Shown: positions 49,562 through 59,064, numbered from the stretch's first letter. The stretch is DNA of 64,000 nucleotides from an uncultured Tateyamaria sp. (GCF_947503705.1 NZ_CANNES010000014.1:47562-111561), one strand, 5' to 3'. The notes: generated by a model not told the origin, from the letters alone. Numbers and translations are program-made.

Positions 49562-52060
49562 TTAACCGCCCCCGATCAGCAGAAACGGTGCCCACATCGA
49601 CGGGTGCGCATGGGGCAATGCCGCGCCGTCCCGCGATGTATCCTGGGCCAGTTTGGCCATGGCGGCCCTGAGCGCTTCGGCCTTGCTGGCCCCACCCGTT
49701 TGCGACGCGATCACTGTTTCGGTCACAAGCCGCTCGGCGGCCAGATCGTCAACCCGCCAGTGCGACACCAGAAGGTTGCGCGCGCCTGCCGCCAGGAACC
49801 CTTGCGCCAGCCCGCCGACACCGTCGCCGCCAAACCCCTCGTCACCGGCCGTGTCACAGGCAGACAGGATCACCCATTCGGCATTCAGGTTCAGTTGTGC
49901 AGCCTCGGTCGCGGTCAAAAGCCCATCGCGCAAGGGGGTGTCCGTCCCCGGTTCGGGCGTAAAGGCAAGGGCCGGTTCCGACAGCCCGTCAAAGGCCCCG
50001 CCAAGCAGGCCGTGGGTGGCGAAATGCAGCACGTCGATATTGTCGAATGCGCCTCGCGCGCTGAGGTAGCGCAACCGTGTTTCGGTCGCATCCGCGTCCA
50101 GAAACATCAGGCTGTTATGGGTGTCAAAAACCTGCGACATGGCCTGCACTTCACGCCGGGTGCCGGGCAGTCGGGGCAAGGCACGCAAGGCACTGGCCCG
50201 GTCCGCCCCGCTGCTGCGCAAGAGCGTCCCGACCGGGGGCAGGCTCCCGCCCTGCGCGCCCGCAAAAGCCGGATCGCCAAACCCCACATAGCTGAGCCGC
50301 GCCGTATTCGTGCGTCGTTGCTGTTGCCGTTGGCGCAAGTCGGCCAGACCCGCCACCGATGGCACAACCGTCAGGGCCCGTTCGTGTCCCAACCAGCGCA
50401 CGGCACGTAGGTCGTCGGCACTGCGCATCCGTTGGGTAGGGTCGCCGGGGTCATCCACGATCAGCGCCGGAAACGGCAAGCTGAGGGTGTTGCCCATCGG
50501 GATGAGGGTCCATTCGGGCTTGTCCTGGATCAGGTGCGCAATCTGCGGCGCGCCGAAAAAGGCGTCGTGCAGCGCCTTGGCCTCTTCAAAGGCAAAGGCG
50601 GCGGTCAGCCGGGCCGTCGCCGCAGGCCCCGTGTTCTGGACATTGGCCAAGGGCGCGCGCGTTGCGCCACCGGCACTATCGGGCGGATCGAGGAAATGGT
50701 GCAGAAACCCGATCCCTTGGCTGAGCGCAAAAGTGGGCAAGTCCAATCCCGCGAGGGCCGCGCCGTCCTGGGTGATCGCCAACACCAGACCGTGAAAGGC
50801 GTCGTCCCCCGTGCTGTCAAACAGGGTGGAGGGCAGGATCATGATCAACGCCTCATCGGCATGGATCATCGTATCTTGCACCTGTTCGAGCGGCAGGGGC
50901 ACGGGCATCTGACCGCTAAGAAAAGCGGGTAGTCGCGCGTCAAGCGCTTCGCCCAAGGCGATCTCTTCTCGGGTGCCAGGTACGGCGTTGATCCACCGAT
51001 CAAAGAGCGGCCCGAGCGGCGAGGCCTGCACCCGTTTGCGCAGGGTGGCCCGTGCAACGGCGGCCGACGCGGGCCCATAGCTTGACATTTGCAAGGCCTC
51101 AAAAGCGGCAGGAGCATAGGCGTTTTGCTGTGATATTGGCAGGGCACGGGCAGCTTGCCAAACGGCCATGGCGTATTTCTGGCCGTAAATCCGCCCCTCG
51201 ACTGACGTGGCCCCCTGCCCTTGCAAGGCGGATTGCCAGTGGGTGCGTTCGATCAGCGCAAGCACTTCGTCCACGCCGTTCTGAAACACGCCCAATGCCT
51301 GCTCGTACTGCCCTGCACTGATGAAGTAGGACCCCAACTGTTCCAGGATCAGATAGTTGATCTCGGGGTTCAGCGGCCGACCGGCATCGCGCAGGGCCGC
51401 CTGTTCTTCCAGAATGGTGCGCAGAACGGCGAGGGCCTCGGGGTGCCGGTTGGCGCGCGTGAGGATATCGACATATTCGGTCATCCCCGTCACAGCGTTC
51501 AGCGGCGACATGTGCCTGCGGGCATGGTTTGCCAGCTTGCGCAAAACCTCGACATCTTCGGCGCTGGGGGTCTTGTCGGCTTCGGTCCCGTCCCAAAAGA
51601 CGGGTGTATCGCCAAAGGGTGCCCAAGTGGCTTCGGCGGCAATCTCGCTGCGCTTGGAGTAAATCCAGATGGATTTGGCAAAAAGGGTCTGGAAATGATC
51701 GGGCCCCAAATCCCGCTCCAGGATCGGAATGGCGGCGCTTAGCGCCCAGTGGATCGTCGGGAAATCGGCCCGGTAAGTGGAATAGAAATCGGCGATGGTG
51801 ACCAGCAGCAAACCGGCACGCACCTGCGGAATGACCGGATTTTCCGCGATATGGCCCAAAGCCGCAAAGAGCGCGTCGTCATAGGCGTCGATCTGACCTG
51901 CCTCAAGCAACCGGGCGGCCCGAACCTCCATCTGGTTGAGGGCAAAGATCGCGTCGATTTCTGCGTTGAAGGCGGCGCTTGGCAGGTCTTGCTGTGCAGT
52001 TGACATGGCCCCCCAACCCAAGGGGACCATCAGCGCCAAAAGCGTGAAAAACCGTGTCAT
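49562..52060 (-). CDS. Exported CHAT-domain protease-like protein
   Basis: An 832-residue protein. The ATG at 52060 overlaps the previous stop by ATGA and begins a signal peptide (MTRFFTLLALMVPLGWGAMS); an ATG at 52072 would add four residues. An N-terminal helical, TPR-like half (repeats such as GQYEQALGVFQNGVDEVL) precedes the C-terminal CHAT domain (caspase HetF associated with TPRs). Catalytic His (about 683, HFATHG) and Cys (about 735, LSACDTAG) are both present. CHAT domains are cysteine peptidases of clan CD, usually cytosolic; export is unusual. Last gene of the leftward operon. Confidence 0.87.
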   Translation of the reverse strand: MTRFFTLLALMVPLGWGAMSTAQQDLPSAAFNAEIDAIFALNQMEVRAARLLEAGQIDAYDDALFAALGHIAENPVIPQVRAGLLLVTIADFYSTYRADFPTIHWALSAAIPILERDLGPDHFQTLFAKSIWIYSKRSEIAAEATWAPFGDTPVFWDGTEADKTPSAEDVEVLRKLANHARRHMSPLNAVTGMTEYVDILTRANRHPEALAVLRTILEEQAALRDAGRPLNPEINYLILEQLGSYFISAGQYEQALGVFQNGVDEVLALIERTHWQSALQGQGATSVEGRIYGQKYAMAVWQAARALPISQQNAYAPAAFEALQMSSYGPASAAVARATLRKRVQASPLGPLFDRWINAVPGTREEIALGEALDARLPAFLSGQMPVPLPLEQVQDTMIHADEALIMILPSTLFDSTGDDAFHGLVLAITQDGAALAGLDLPTFALSQGIGFLHHFLDPPDSAGGATRAPLANVQNTGPAATARLTAAFAFEEAKALHDAFFGAPQIAHLIQDKPEWTLIPMGNTLSLPFPALIVDDPGDPTQRMRSADDLRAVRWLGHERALTVVPSVAGLADLRQRQQQRRTNTARLSYVGFGDPAFAGAQGGSLPPVGTLLRSSGADRASALRALPRLPGTRREVQAMSQVFDTHNSLMFLDADATETRLRYLSARGAFDNIDVLHFATHGLLGGAFDGLSEPALAFTPEPGTDTPLRDGLLTATEAAQLNLNAEWVILSACDTAGDEGFGGDGVGGLAQGFLAAGARNLLVSHWRVDDLAAERLVTETVIASQTGGASKAEALRAAMAKLAQDTSRDGAALPHAHPSMWAPFLLIGGG

Positions 52061-52698
52061 TGACCGTCGCATGTGGTTCGCAGGGATTGTGGGATCATAA
52101 TCGCCACACGGCCCGCGCCCGTCCCCGCATTGATGACCTGCAACGTCACATCAAGACAGGATTGGGGCGCAAACTGGATCAAGGCCCCGGCCCCTTCGGT
52201 TCCGGTGCCGGGGTCGCTGTCCTGGGCCAGAACCGTGCCATCCTGTGCGCGCAGAGTGATGTCGATATCGGCCCCGTCCGCACCCCGCCAAAGCCGTGCC
52301 TCGATCCAGGTGATTTCATCGGCAACCAGTCGCAAAGGGGCCTGGTGGGTCTGGCCGGGCCCCAAGGTCAGATCAACGCGTGGGGTGCCGCCGAACTGGC
52401 CCCGGGCGCGGGTCGCCAGCACCTGATCCGCCAGTCGTTCACCACCCGGCAAGGCCCGCAGACCGGCGATCAGAGGCAAAGCGGAAAACGGGTCGTCCGC
52501 CACCAGAGTGCCACCCTCTTGCACATAGACGATCAGGTTGTCCGACAGGGCCGCCGCATTCCCCGCCTCCAACGCCCAATGCGCAAGGGTCCATGCGCTG
52601 TGACGCAGCTCGCTTGCGCGGCTGTCCAATGCGCCGCACATCAGGGTCAATGCCAGCATCCCAAACCACAGGCTATTTCTGGGGATCGGCAAGGGCAC
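52057..52698 (-). CDS. Exported protein of unknown function between CHAT and caspase genes
   Basis: A 213-residue secreted protein with a signal peptide (about residues 1-28) and a C-terminal beta-rich domain (ITLRAQDGTVLAQDSDPGTG) resembling pre-peptidase C-terminal (PPC-like) folds, though I cannot assign a family. The GTG start at 52698 overlaps the caspase gene by 26 bp; an ATG at 52659 is the alternative but leaves a weaker signal. A protein encoded between two clan CD proteases may be a substrate, chaperone or inhibitor; this is inference. Confidence 0.78.
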   Translation of the reverse strand: MPLPIPRNSLWFGMLALTLMCGALDSRASELRHSAWTLAHWALEAGNAAALSDNLIVYVQEGGTLVADDPFSALPLIAGLRALPGGERLADQVLATRARGQFGGTPRVDLTLGPGQTHQAPLRLVADEITWIEARLWRGADGADIDITLRAQDGTVLAQDSDPGTGTEGAGALIQFAPQSCLDVTLQVINAGTGAGRVAIMIPQSLRTTCDGQ

Positions 52699-54766
52699 CT
52701 CCGTCTGTGTCGGGTCTGGTCAACAGCGGCAGGGTCCACCCGCCGCTTTGTTCCCGGATAGTCTGGTCAATCGACCGGCGGTTGGCCAGACCAAATCCGG
52801 CCTGCGCCAGCACGGATGACAGAGTTTTGACGGGTGCGCTGCGTGTCTCGGGCGGGGGTCGCAGCTGTTGAAGGTAACGCAGGTCAAAAGGTGTTTGCCC
52901 CGGCTTGCCCCGCTGCGCAAAGAGCGCCAGATGCATCTGCCCGGTGGCCACGGTTTGGCCGTCGGGTGCGCGCGTCGCTTCGGTATAGCGGAGCGTGCGG
53001 GTACCCCCCGCCGGGATGCGCCAGCCCCCTTTCTCCGATCCGTCAAAGCCGGTGAGGAAATAGACCTGAAAATCCGAAGCGAGGTAAAAGACCGACACGT
53101 CGATGGGCCAGGGATTGTCGTTGCGCAGGGTCAGCGCAACGGTATCACAATGCTCGATGGTGGGCGGGTGCAGAGCCGCTATGTCGATGCGCTTTGCGGG
53201 GCCAACCGGCTTGCACCCGCCTGTTCCGTCGTCGATGCCCGGTTGCACGGAGAGGTCCACATCGAGCGCTTGGGCCAATGCGCTGTCGTTCAACGTAACG
53301 GCGGCGGCCAGCAAGGCCCGTGTTTTGATCATGCGCCGCAAGGTGTCCGCGAGGGCGGGGATGGCATCGGGGCGGGCCGGCAGGTCAAGCACCTGCGCGG
53401 CCCCTGGATCAACCGGGCGCAGACCAAGTGTGCCGCCTGTGCTGGCGATCTGAACGTCGGGTGTGTCGTCATCGTGCCGCACTGCCGGGGCGAGGGTTTT
53501 GATCATGGCCTCGATCGCGGGCCTCAGCCCGTCATCCTCGGCCCCCAGGTTCAGGCCGACAGACAGCGTTGTATCCAGCGGCATCGACACCACACGCCCC
53601 ACCAGCGTGGGCGCACGGTCGGCCAGCCACCGGCTGCGGAAACGCGCCGGGTCCAACTGCTCGGCCCTCAGCAGGGCGTCGAGGGCGGGGGCCTGGCCTG
53701 TGGGCAAGGGCGCTTGGGCCTGTGTCAAAGAAACCTGTGTCACGGTCACGTCGAACAGTGGATTGCCTGCCTGATCCTTGATCTCGATCACGGCCCCGGG
53801 GCGCAGACCGTCAACATGCCCGGCCTTCACCGTGATACCCTCCGCCACTTCGAGGCCAAAAGTGCGGTCTGTTTGCGCTGTCCCGGCAAAAACGTGAGGC
53901 GCCCCGACGGCACCGTCAAAAGCAGGCTCTGACAGCCCGCCCCCTGTTTGCCAAAGCTGCGCGGTCATCAGTCGTGCCAGATCGGCATAGGTCTGTGCAC
54001 GCCCTGTGCGCAGGGCATGTGCGAGGCTCCACGTCATCAGGCCATGCGCGGTATCGGCCCCGGCAGGGGTCGTTTCATAGGCCAGCGCACCGGGGGCGGC
54101 GGCATAAAAACCGATAAACTGTCCGGCGCGGGTGGTGCTGTTGGTCTGAATGTCGATGGGTGGATCGGCCCCTGCGGTCACAGTTGGAACCAATGCGACA
54201 AAGCGGGGCACGGCCCTATTGCCGACGCTGCGTCGCAAGCTGCCGGAATGGCAGGTGTCCGCAATCAGCCAGACATCGGCACCGGCGGCAATCATCTGAT
54301 CGACCCGCGCCCCGATTTCGTCATCGCGGATCATGTTGCGGAACCCGCCCCCCGGCAGGATTTCAAAGTCGGTGGGCAGGAAAACCTCATCCAGCCCGTC
54401 CGGTTCGGTTGTGTCTATGGCCACCGGCACCTGCGCACCGTGCCCCGCGAGATAAAGGGTGATATGATCGTCGGGTGTTGCGGTGCGGGCCAGTTCGTCG
54501 AGTGCACGCAGGATGTTTGCGCGGGTTGGCCTGTTTTGCGCATCCTGCCCGTCGCTGAGCACTGTCATGTTTTGCGCGGCTACGCCCGCCCCTGCAAAGA
54601 TATCAACCATCAAGGCCACGTCATGGACGGGCCCTGCCAGCGGACCGGCCAGGGCGGTCACTTCGGGTGCGTAATCCGTGACACCGATCAGCAAAGCCCG
54701 GTGTTCGGCCCGGCTGACGCCCGGCCAGAGCAGACAGAGCATCACAAGGTACAGGACGCCCCTCAT
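52673..54766 (-). CDS. Exported caspase-like (peptidase C14, metacaspase) protein
   Basis: A 697-residue protein with a signal peptide ending near residue 20 (LWPGVSRA-EH). The caspase p20-like domain covers about residues 21-250, with catalytic His109 (LYLAGHGAQ) and Cys172 (IADTCHSGS), both intact. The remaining 430 residues contain a DUF4384-like beta domain (NPWPIDVSVFYLASDFQVYFLTG, cut here at VSVFYLASDFQVYFLTG), as seen in other bacterial caspase-DUF4384 proteins. The start overlaps the secreted 180-residue gene. It is paired with a CHAT protease two genes downstream. Confidence 0.9.
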   Translation of the reverse strand: MRGVLYLVMLCLLWPGVSRAEHRALLIGVTDYAPEVTALAGPLAGPVHDVALMVDIFAGAGVAAQNMTVLSDGQDAQNRPTRANILRALDELARTATPDDHITLYLAGHGAQVPVAIDTTEPDGLDEVFLPTDFEILPGGGFRNMIRDDEIGARVDQMIAAGADVWLIADTCHSGSLRRSVGNRAVPRFVALVPTVTAGADPPIDIQTNSTTRAGQFIGFYAAAPGALAYETTPAGADTAHGLMTWSLAHALRTGRAQTYADLARLMTAQLWQTGGGLSEPAFDGAVGAPHVFAGTAQTDRTFGLEVAEGITVKAGHVDGLRPGAVIEIKDQAGNPLFDVTVTQVSLTQAQAPLPTGQAPALDALLRAEQLDPARFRSRWLADRAPTLVGRVVSMPLDTTLSVGLNLGAEDDGLRPAIEAMIKTLAPAVRHDDDTPDVQIASTGGTLGLRPVDPGAAQVLDLPARPDAIPALADTLRRMIKTRALLAAAVTLNDSALAQALDVDLSVQPGIDDGTGGCKPVGPAKRIDIAALHPPTIEHCDTVALTLRNDNPWPIDVSVFYLASDFQVYFLTGFDGSEKGGWRIPAGGTRTLRYTEATRAPDGQTVATGQMHLALFAQRGKPGQTPFDLRYLQQLRPPPETRSAPVKTLSSVLAQAGFGLANRRSIDQTIREQSGGWTLPLLTRPDTDGGALADPQK

Positions 54767-55305
54767 GGAGCGGCAGGCGCCAGTTCAATGACGACCCATC
54801 CCGAACCTGATGCTGTGCCGTCAAGACGCAGCACCTCATCGTCAGGTACAAAGCCGCAGATCTGGGCCATTCCCCGTGGCGTACAGGGTTTGTCCGGCCC
54901 GCCCGATGCGGCCCTCAGCAGCACACCGCTTGTTGCCAGCACTCGGATCGTGCGGGTGTCCGGCAGGCGGATACGGGGTTGAAACGGTGCAATCCAGACC
55001 TGGGGCGTATCGGGTTCTGAGGCGGTTTCGATAGCGGCGAGCCGCGCGCCCAAGGCTTCGTTGCCGCGCAGAAAGAAACGCGCTTCAGCCAAGAAATCGG
55101 CGCGTGCGGTGGCACTGTGCGAGCCGATCAAATCATAGCTTGCCATGGCCTCCAGCGCTGCGATGATCATGGCGGGGTGTTGGTTTTGCAGCCCGGCCTC
55201 TGCCATTGTCAGGGCCGCCGCCACATCGCGGGCGGCACGTTCGGCCACCGCCGGAAGCGTCAGGGCGAAGATCAGCGTCAGGGCAATCGCGGTACTTTTT
55301 ATCAT
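54763..55305 (-). CDS. Exported small protein, unknown
   Basis: A 180-residue protein with a signal peptide (about residues 1-21, IALTLIFALTLPAVA). The first half is helical (VAAALTMAEAGLQNQHPAMI), the second half beta-rich with two cysteines (CTPRGMAQICGF), which could be disulfide-bonded in the periplasm. The ATG overlaps the kinase stop and its stop overlaps the caspase start, so it is embedded in the signalling operon. An SH3-like or PPC-like fold is possible; unassigned. Confidence 0.75.
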   Translation of the reverse strand: MIKSTAIALTLIFALTLPAVAERAARDVAAALTMAEAGLQNQHPAMIIAALEAMASYDLIGSHSATARADFLAEARFFLRGNEALGARLAAIETASEPDTPQVWIAPFQPRIRLPDTRTIRVLATSGVLLRAASGGPDKPCTPRGMAQICGFVPDDEVLRLDGTASGSGWVVIELAPAAP

Positions 55306-56705
55306 GCGGTCATCTCGATTTTTCCGGCAAGTGTCGCGGTGACCTGTGACGGATCGGTGGGGTCGGGGCCAAAACTTGCATCCAGCCCGTGTTTGTCGGC
55401 AATCGCCTGCACAAGGGCCAGACCCAGCCCATGCCCCGTGAGGCTGCCATGCCCCTGCCCCTGGGCATAACGGTCAAAGGCCGTTTCGCCAAAACCATGT
55501 GACAGGGTCGCGGTGTTGGTCACGCGCAGCTCGAACCGCCCGTCTTGTGCGCTCAGATGAACGTGCACGTCAGACCGCGGGCTGGCATATTTCGCGGCAT
55601 TGGACAGAAGGTTCGAAATCATGAGTTCCAGCAGATGCGTGTTGCCGGTGATTTGGGGTGCGGGATCAATATCCATGACGAGGCGGCGCTCTTGCTGTTC
55701 GATGTCATGTTCGAAATCGTAACACAGGTCTTCGAGGACCGCGCCAAGGGCCACGCCAGGTGTCATCGTAACTTCGGCATCAGCCTGGAGGCGAAAGAGC
55801 TGCATCACGGTTTGCAGCCGCGCATCCGCGCCGTCGATGTTCTGGTCGATGCTGCGGGCCAGATCGGCGCGGGCGTCGGAGTCAGATTCGCGGACCACTT
55901 TGCGCACGCCGCTGCGGATGGTTTGCAAAGGCGTGCGCAATTCGTGGGCCAGATGGGCGGACAAGGCCCGCAAATCCTCGAATAGCGCATCAAGGCGCGG
56001 CAGGACCACGTTCAGATGGCCACCCAGTTCGCGCAATTCGGGGCTGGGCGTTTCATCCTCGAACCTTATGCCGGTTTCACCTCGGGAATAACGATCAAGC
56101 AGGGCGTTGATCCGCGCGACACTGCGCCGGTAATGCTGCCAATGCAGGCCTTGCAAGAACGCCATGAACGCACAGACCGACAGCGAAAGCGCCACGATGA
56201 TCGCGATGGTGCGATAGGCCCGGCGCATTTCTAGGGTTGGGGCCTCAAGGCCAAAGGTCAGGGCCACATCACTCATGGGCAAAGGCCAGTCGCGCGCCGC
56301 CGTGGCCACGTCCACGATCTGCAGGCGATAGCCGATGTCGTCGTGCCGGATACGGTCGGTCCCGGCTTGAAAGGCAGCGGCAATGCCGGGCGCAGTTTCC
56401 AGCAGCAAGCGTTCCGTGTCGCCGCGCTTTTGCCAGAGAGCCACGTCCAGCCGGTCGGCCCCCGGCTGAACCACGGTGCGCGCGGTATCAAAGGCGGCCG
56501 CCAGCCCGCTGATCCCGTCTTCTTCCAGCACCCGGAGCAATTGCGCTTCGATGGTCTGGACCATTTGCCGGTCGGCCCGTTGCGCCGCCACATAGACCGA
56601 CAGGCAAAAGGCGGTTGTCAGGATCAGGGCCGCGGCGAGTGTCACGTAAAACAGCATCTGCCCCGAAAGGCCGCGCCTGACCTTTGTTGCAAAGGCGGAT
56701 GTCAC
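55302..56705 (-). CDS. Sensor histidine kinase
   Basis: A 467-residue membrane kinase. Two transmembrane helices (about 17-40 and 165-187) flank a periplasmic sensor of about 125 residues, followed by HAMP (188-240), HisKA with phosphorylated His254 (HELRTPLQ) and HATPase with N box (NLLSNAAKY) and G box (GHGLGLAL). GTG start at 56705 overlaps the response regulator stop (GTGA). It probably pairs with the preceding regulator and senses an envelope or extracellular signal. Confidence 0.92.
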   Translation of the reverse strand: MTSAFATKVRRGLSGQMLFYVTLAAALILTTAFCLSVYVAAQRADRQMVQTIEAQLLRVLEEDGISGLAAAFDTARTVVQPGADRLDVALWQKRGDTERLLLETAPGIAAAFQAGTDRIRHDDIGYRLQIVDVATAARDWPLPMSDVALTFGLEAPTLEMRRAYRTIAIIVALSLSVCAFMAFLQGLHWQHYRRSVARINALLDRYSRGETGIRFEDETPSPELRELGGHLNVVLPRLDALFEDLRALSAHLAHELRTPLQTIRSGVRKVVRESDSDARADLARSIDQNIDGADARLQTVMQLFRLQADAEVTMTPGVALGAVLEDLCYDFEHDIEQQERRLVMDIDPAPQITGNTHLLELMISNLLSNAAKYASPRSDVHVHLSAQDGRFELRVTNTATLSHGFGETAFDRYAQGQGHGSLTGHGLGLALVQAIADKHGLDASFGPDPTDPSQVTATLAGKIEMTA

Positions 56706-57772
56706 GCGCGCGCATCCCGGGCGGCAGGTAAGCGCAGCAGCAGTTCGGGGCGAAACACATAGGCATCGCCGTGGGTGCCGAGGAAATCAACGTAGTCTTC
56801 GCCCCGTTCTTTCAGCGCGGCCTTGAGGTCACGGACCAGCCGGTGCCGTGCAGCGGTGACAGGGTTTGAGCCCACATCCATGAAGGTTTTTTGCCAGACA
56901 TCGAGGTAAATCATCCGCTTGGGGATCATCAGATCAGCGCGTTCCGCCAGATAGATCAGCATGTCACATTCCTTGGGGCGCAGGTCGATGCGGGTGCCGC
57001 GCCAGCGCACCAGCCGATCCTTGCGACTGATCTCAAGCGGGCCAAAGACCATGGTTTCGGCCACCACGAAGGGCCGCAGAAGCACCTGAACCCGGGCGCG
57101 CAACTCGTCCTCGTGTACGGGTTTGCAGATATAGTCGTCGGCACGCGCGGTTTGCAGCCCGCGAATGCGCTCTTCGATGGAATCGAGGGCGGTGAACAAC
57201 AGGGCCGGTGTGCTGATCCCCAGATCGCGCAGTTGCGCAATAAAGCTGAGCCCGTCCCCATCGGGCAGGCCCCGGTCAACCACCAGCGCGTCAATCGGTC
57301 CGGCCTCGAAGCGGGCATGGGCTTCGGCCAGGGTACTGACCCGCTGGGCATCCATCCTTGCGTCTTTCAGCACCGCAACGGCCCAATCGCCGATCTCGTC
57401 CTCGTCCTCGACCACAAGAATACGGGGCGGATGGGCTGCCTGTTTCAGGGTCTGAACGCGGGTCAGGAATTCCTCGGCATTGGCTGTCGTTTCCATCACG
57501 TCGGCGGCCCCCTGGGCCATCAGCGCATCGCGTCGGGCCCGAAAGCTGATCCCGTGAGAGAGTGCAAATAGCACAAGGACCTGTGTGTCCGGCCCTGCGA
57601 TGTCAGCCAACAGTCCATCGGCTTCGGCATCGCTCATCTCTTGGGCGTCCAGCACCACAACCGGTGCGCCGCTGTCGTCACTGACATGCAGGCCATGGTT
57701 GTTCAGAACTGCAATTCGGGCTGCGCGCGTCATGGGGTCGCCGCCAAGATAGGTCACATCGAAATCCGTCAT
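56702..57772 (-). CDS. OmpR-family response regulator with two receiver domains
   Basis: A 356-residue regulator. The N-terminal receiver-like domain (about 1-110) lacks the conserved Lys and acidic cluster and is probably a pseudo-receiver (Asp42 remains). A complete receiver follows (about 117-235) with Asp166, Thr194 and Lys217, then an OmpR-type winged helix (about 240-345, with RPKECDMLIYLAERADLMI cut here at RPKECDMLIYLAERA). The ATG at 57772 is preferred over an in-frame TTG at 57799. The double receiver is uncommon and may couple two inputs. Confidence 0.86.
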   Translation of the reverse strand: MTDFDVTYLGGDPMTRAARIAVLNNHGLHVSDDSGAPVVVLDAQEMSDAEADGLLADIAGPDTQVLVLFALSHGISFRARRDALMAQGAADVMETTANAEEFLTRVQTLKQAAHPPRILVVEDEDEIGDWAVAVLKDARMDAQRVSTLAEAHARFEAGPIDALVVDRGLPDGDGLSFIAQLRDLGISTPALLFTALDSIEERIRGLQTARADDYICKPVHEDELRARVQVLLRPFVVAETMVFGPLEISRKDRLVRWRGTRIDLRPKECDMLIYLAERADLMIPKRMIYLDVWQKTFMDVGSNPVTAARHRLVRDLKAALKERGEDYVDFLGTHGDAYVFRPELLLRLPAARDARA

Positions 57773-57795
57773 TGGAACGTTGGCTCCTCTTTGGG

Positions 57796-58881
57796 TCAAT
57801 TGGCGCTGATCAGCTCTGAGGTGTCAATCATGTGCGTATTTGGCATCTGCCTATTTGCCTTGAGGGGGAGCGGGGCGTGAATGGTTTGCTTGGCCAAAAG
57901 GGTTGCGGCCTCATAGAGCTGCACCTTGCCTTTGAAATCGGCAAAGCGGCGCATGTCCCGCAGTTCGCTGCGGGTGGCGGGCGCGCCGATGGTTTCAAAG
58001 GTCTCGGCCGTCAGCCGCATATCATGGCGGCGCACAGACATGTCGAACCCCGGCAGGCCGCCTAACTGCGTGACCAGGGCCTCGCTCAGGATCTCGCCCT
58101 CACCGATCAAGCCAAAGAGGGCATGCAATGCGCGTCCGATCGACGGGCCACGACGCTTGATCCGTGCCTTGTGCGGCGGGCGGGCGCTGCCGGTGCCAAG
58201 AACGGTCAGGTCGATCCCGGTTGCGCCCTGGGCCATGGCCAAGCGACTGGCCAGGTAAGAGGGATCGTTGAACAGGCTAAAACCGCCATCTGCCAATAGC
58301 GTCGGGCCAACCCTATCCAACGCCATCTCGACCGGTGAAAACAGGCCCGGTGCGGCGGTGCTGGCGCGCAGGACCCGCGCCAGCGGCTGCGCCTCTGTGC
58401 AGATTTCAGCGCCCAGCAGGTTTGAGATGGGCGATTTCCGGGTGGTAAAGGCCAGCGGCGTGCCGCGGCCCAAATCCTTGACCATGATGGTCAAGTCGCA
58501 TTCCAGTGCGCGCCGCTCCATCAGGCAGCCTCTGGTGCGGGCCTCGAAAAAACGTTCCATCAGGTCGCCGTCAAAAATGTCGTGGATCAAAGGCAGGGCC
58601 AACCGCTTGCGTTTGAACCCTCTGGGCACGTCGCGCAGGTAGAAATTGGCGATGTCTTGCGCGGGCAAGCCAAGGGCAATGCCTGCCGCGATCACGGCGC
58701 CCGTGCTGCTGCCTGCCACGGCATCGAAGCTGTCACAAAGCCGGTAATCGGCACCGTATGCCGTGCGGCCCAAGGCCTCGTAGCGCATCAATATGGCGGC
58801 GGGGATCACACCCAATAGGCCGCCCCCCGAAACCGATAAAAGGCGGGTGTTCATCATTCGTGTGTTTTCGAAATCAAGCAT
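57796..58881 (-). CDS. Patatin-like phospholipase
   Basis: A 361-residue cytosolic protein, start at the ATG at 58881. It has the patatin oxyanion motif SGGGLLGV (residues 18-25), the nucleophile motif GSSTG with Ser59 and the catalytic Asp198 in DGG, so an active Ser-Asp lipid acyl hydrolase is expected. No signal peptide. Adjacent to and partly overlapping the response regulator frame; it is the first gene of the leftward operon. Its substrate is not known; bacterial patatins act on phospholipids or in effector and defence systems. Confidence 0.9.
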   Translation of the reverse strand: MLDFENTRMMNTRLLSVSGGGLLGVIPAAILMRYEALGRTAYGADYRLCDSFDAVAGSSTGAVIAAGIALGLPAQDIANFYLRDVPRGFKRKRLALPLIHDIFDGDLMERFFEARTRGCLMERRALECDLTIMVKDLGRGTPLAFTTRKSPISNLLGAEICTEAQPLARVLRASTAAPGLFSPVEMALDRVGPTLLADGGFSLFNDPSYLASRLAMAQGATGIDLTVLGTGSARPPHKARIKRRGPSIGRALHALFGLIGEGEILSEALVTQLGGLPGFDMSVRRHDMRLTAETFETIGAPATRSELRDMRRFADFKGKVQLYEAATLLAKQTIHAPLPLKANRQMPNTHMIDTSELISAN

Positions 58882-58891
58882 CGCGGTATTC

Positions 58892-58915
58892 CTTTGGAAA
58901 GTGACTTTCCCAAAG
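58892..58915. promoter_or_regulatory. Imperfect palindrome upstream of patatin gene
   Basis: Near-perfect dyad CTTTGG-AAAGT-G-ACTTT-CCCAAAG, 11 bp from the patatin start, one base off symmetry. It is a candidate operator for the leftward operon. Confidence 0.5.
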
Positions 58916-58943
58916 CCTAGAGAAAGCGCGCAAAGCCTTGAAA

Positions 58944-58963
58944 TGACAGATTTTGTAAAGCGC
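58944..58963. promoter_or_regulatory. Shared upstream motif, copy 3
   Basis: TGACA-GA-TTTTGT-A-AAGCGC in the divergent patatin / SrfA-like promoter region. It aligns with copy 2 over 25 bp with about six differences. A TATAAT at 58980-58985 lies downstream on the plus strand. Confidence 0.55.
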
Positions 58964-59064
58964 TCTGAATGACAACTTCTATAATTGGCGATTGCCGACT
59001 TTAACGTTGACCCCCTCAACAAGGTGACGTTTACTCCACTGCAATTGAGGATATTCAGCGTATC

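Noticed and set aside
51221..51742. Plus-strand frame opposite the CHAT gene
   Set aside because: It has no ribosome site or domains, while the opposite strand encodes a coherent TPR-like region.
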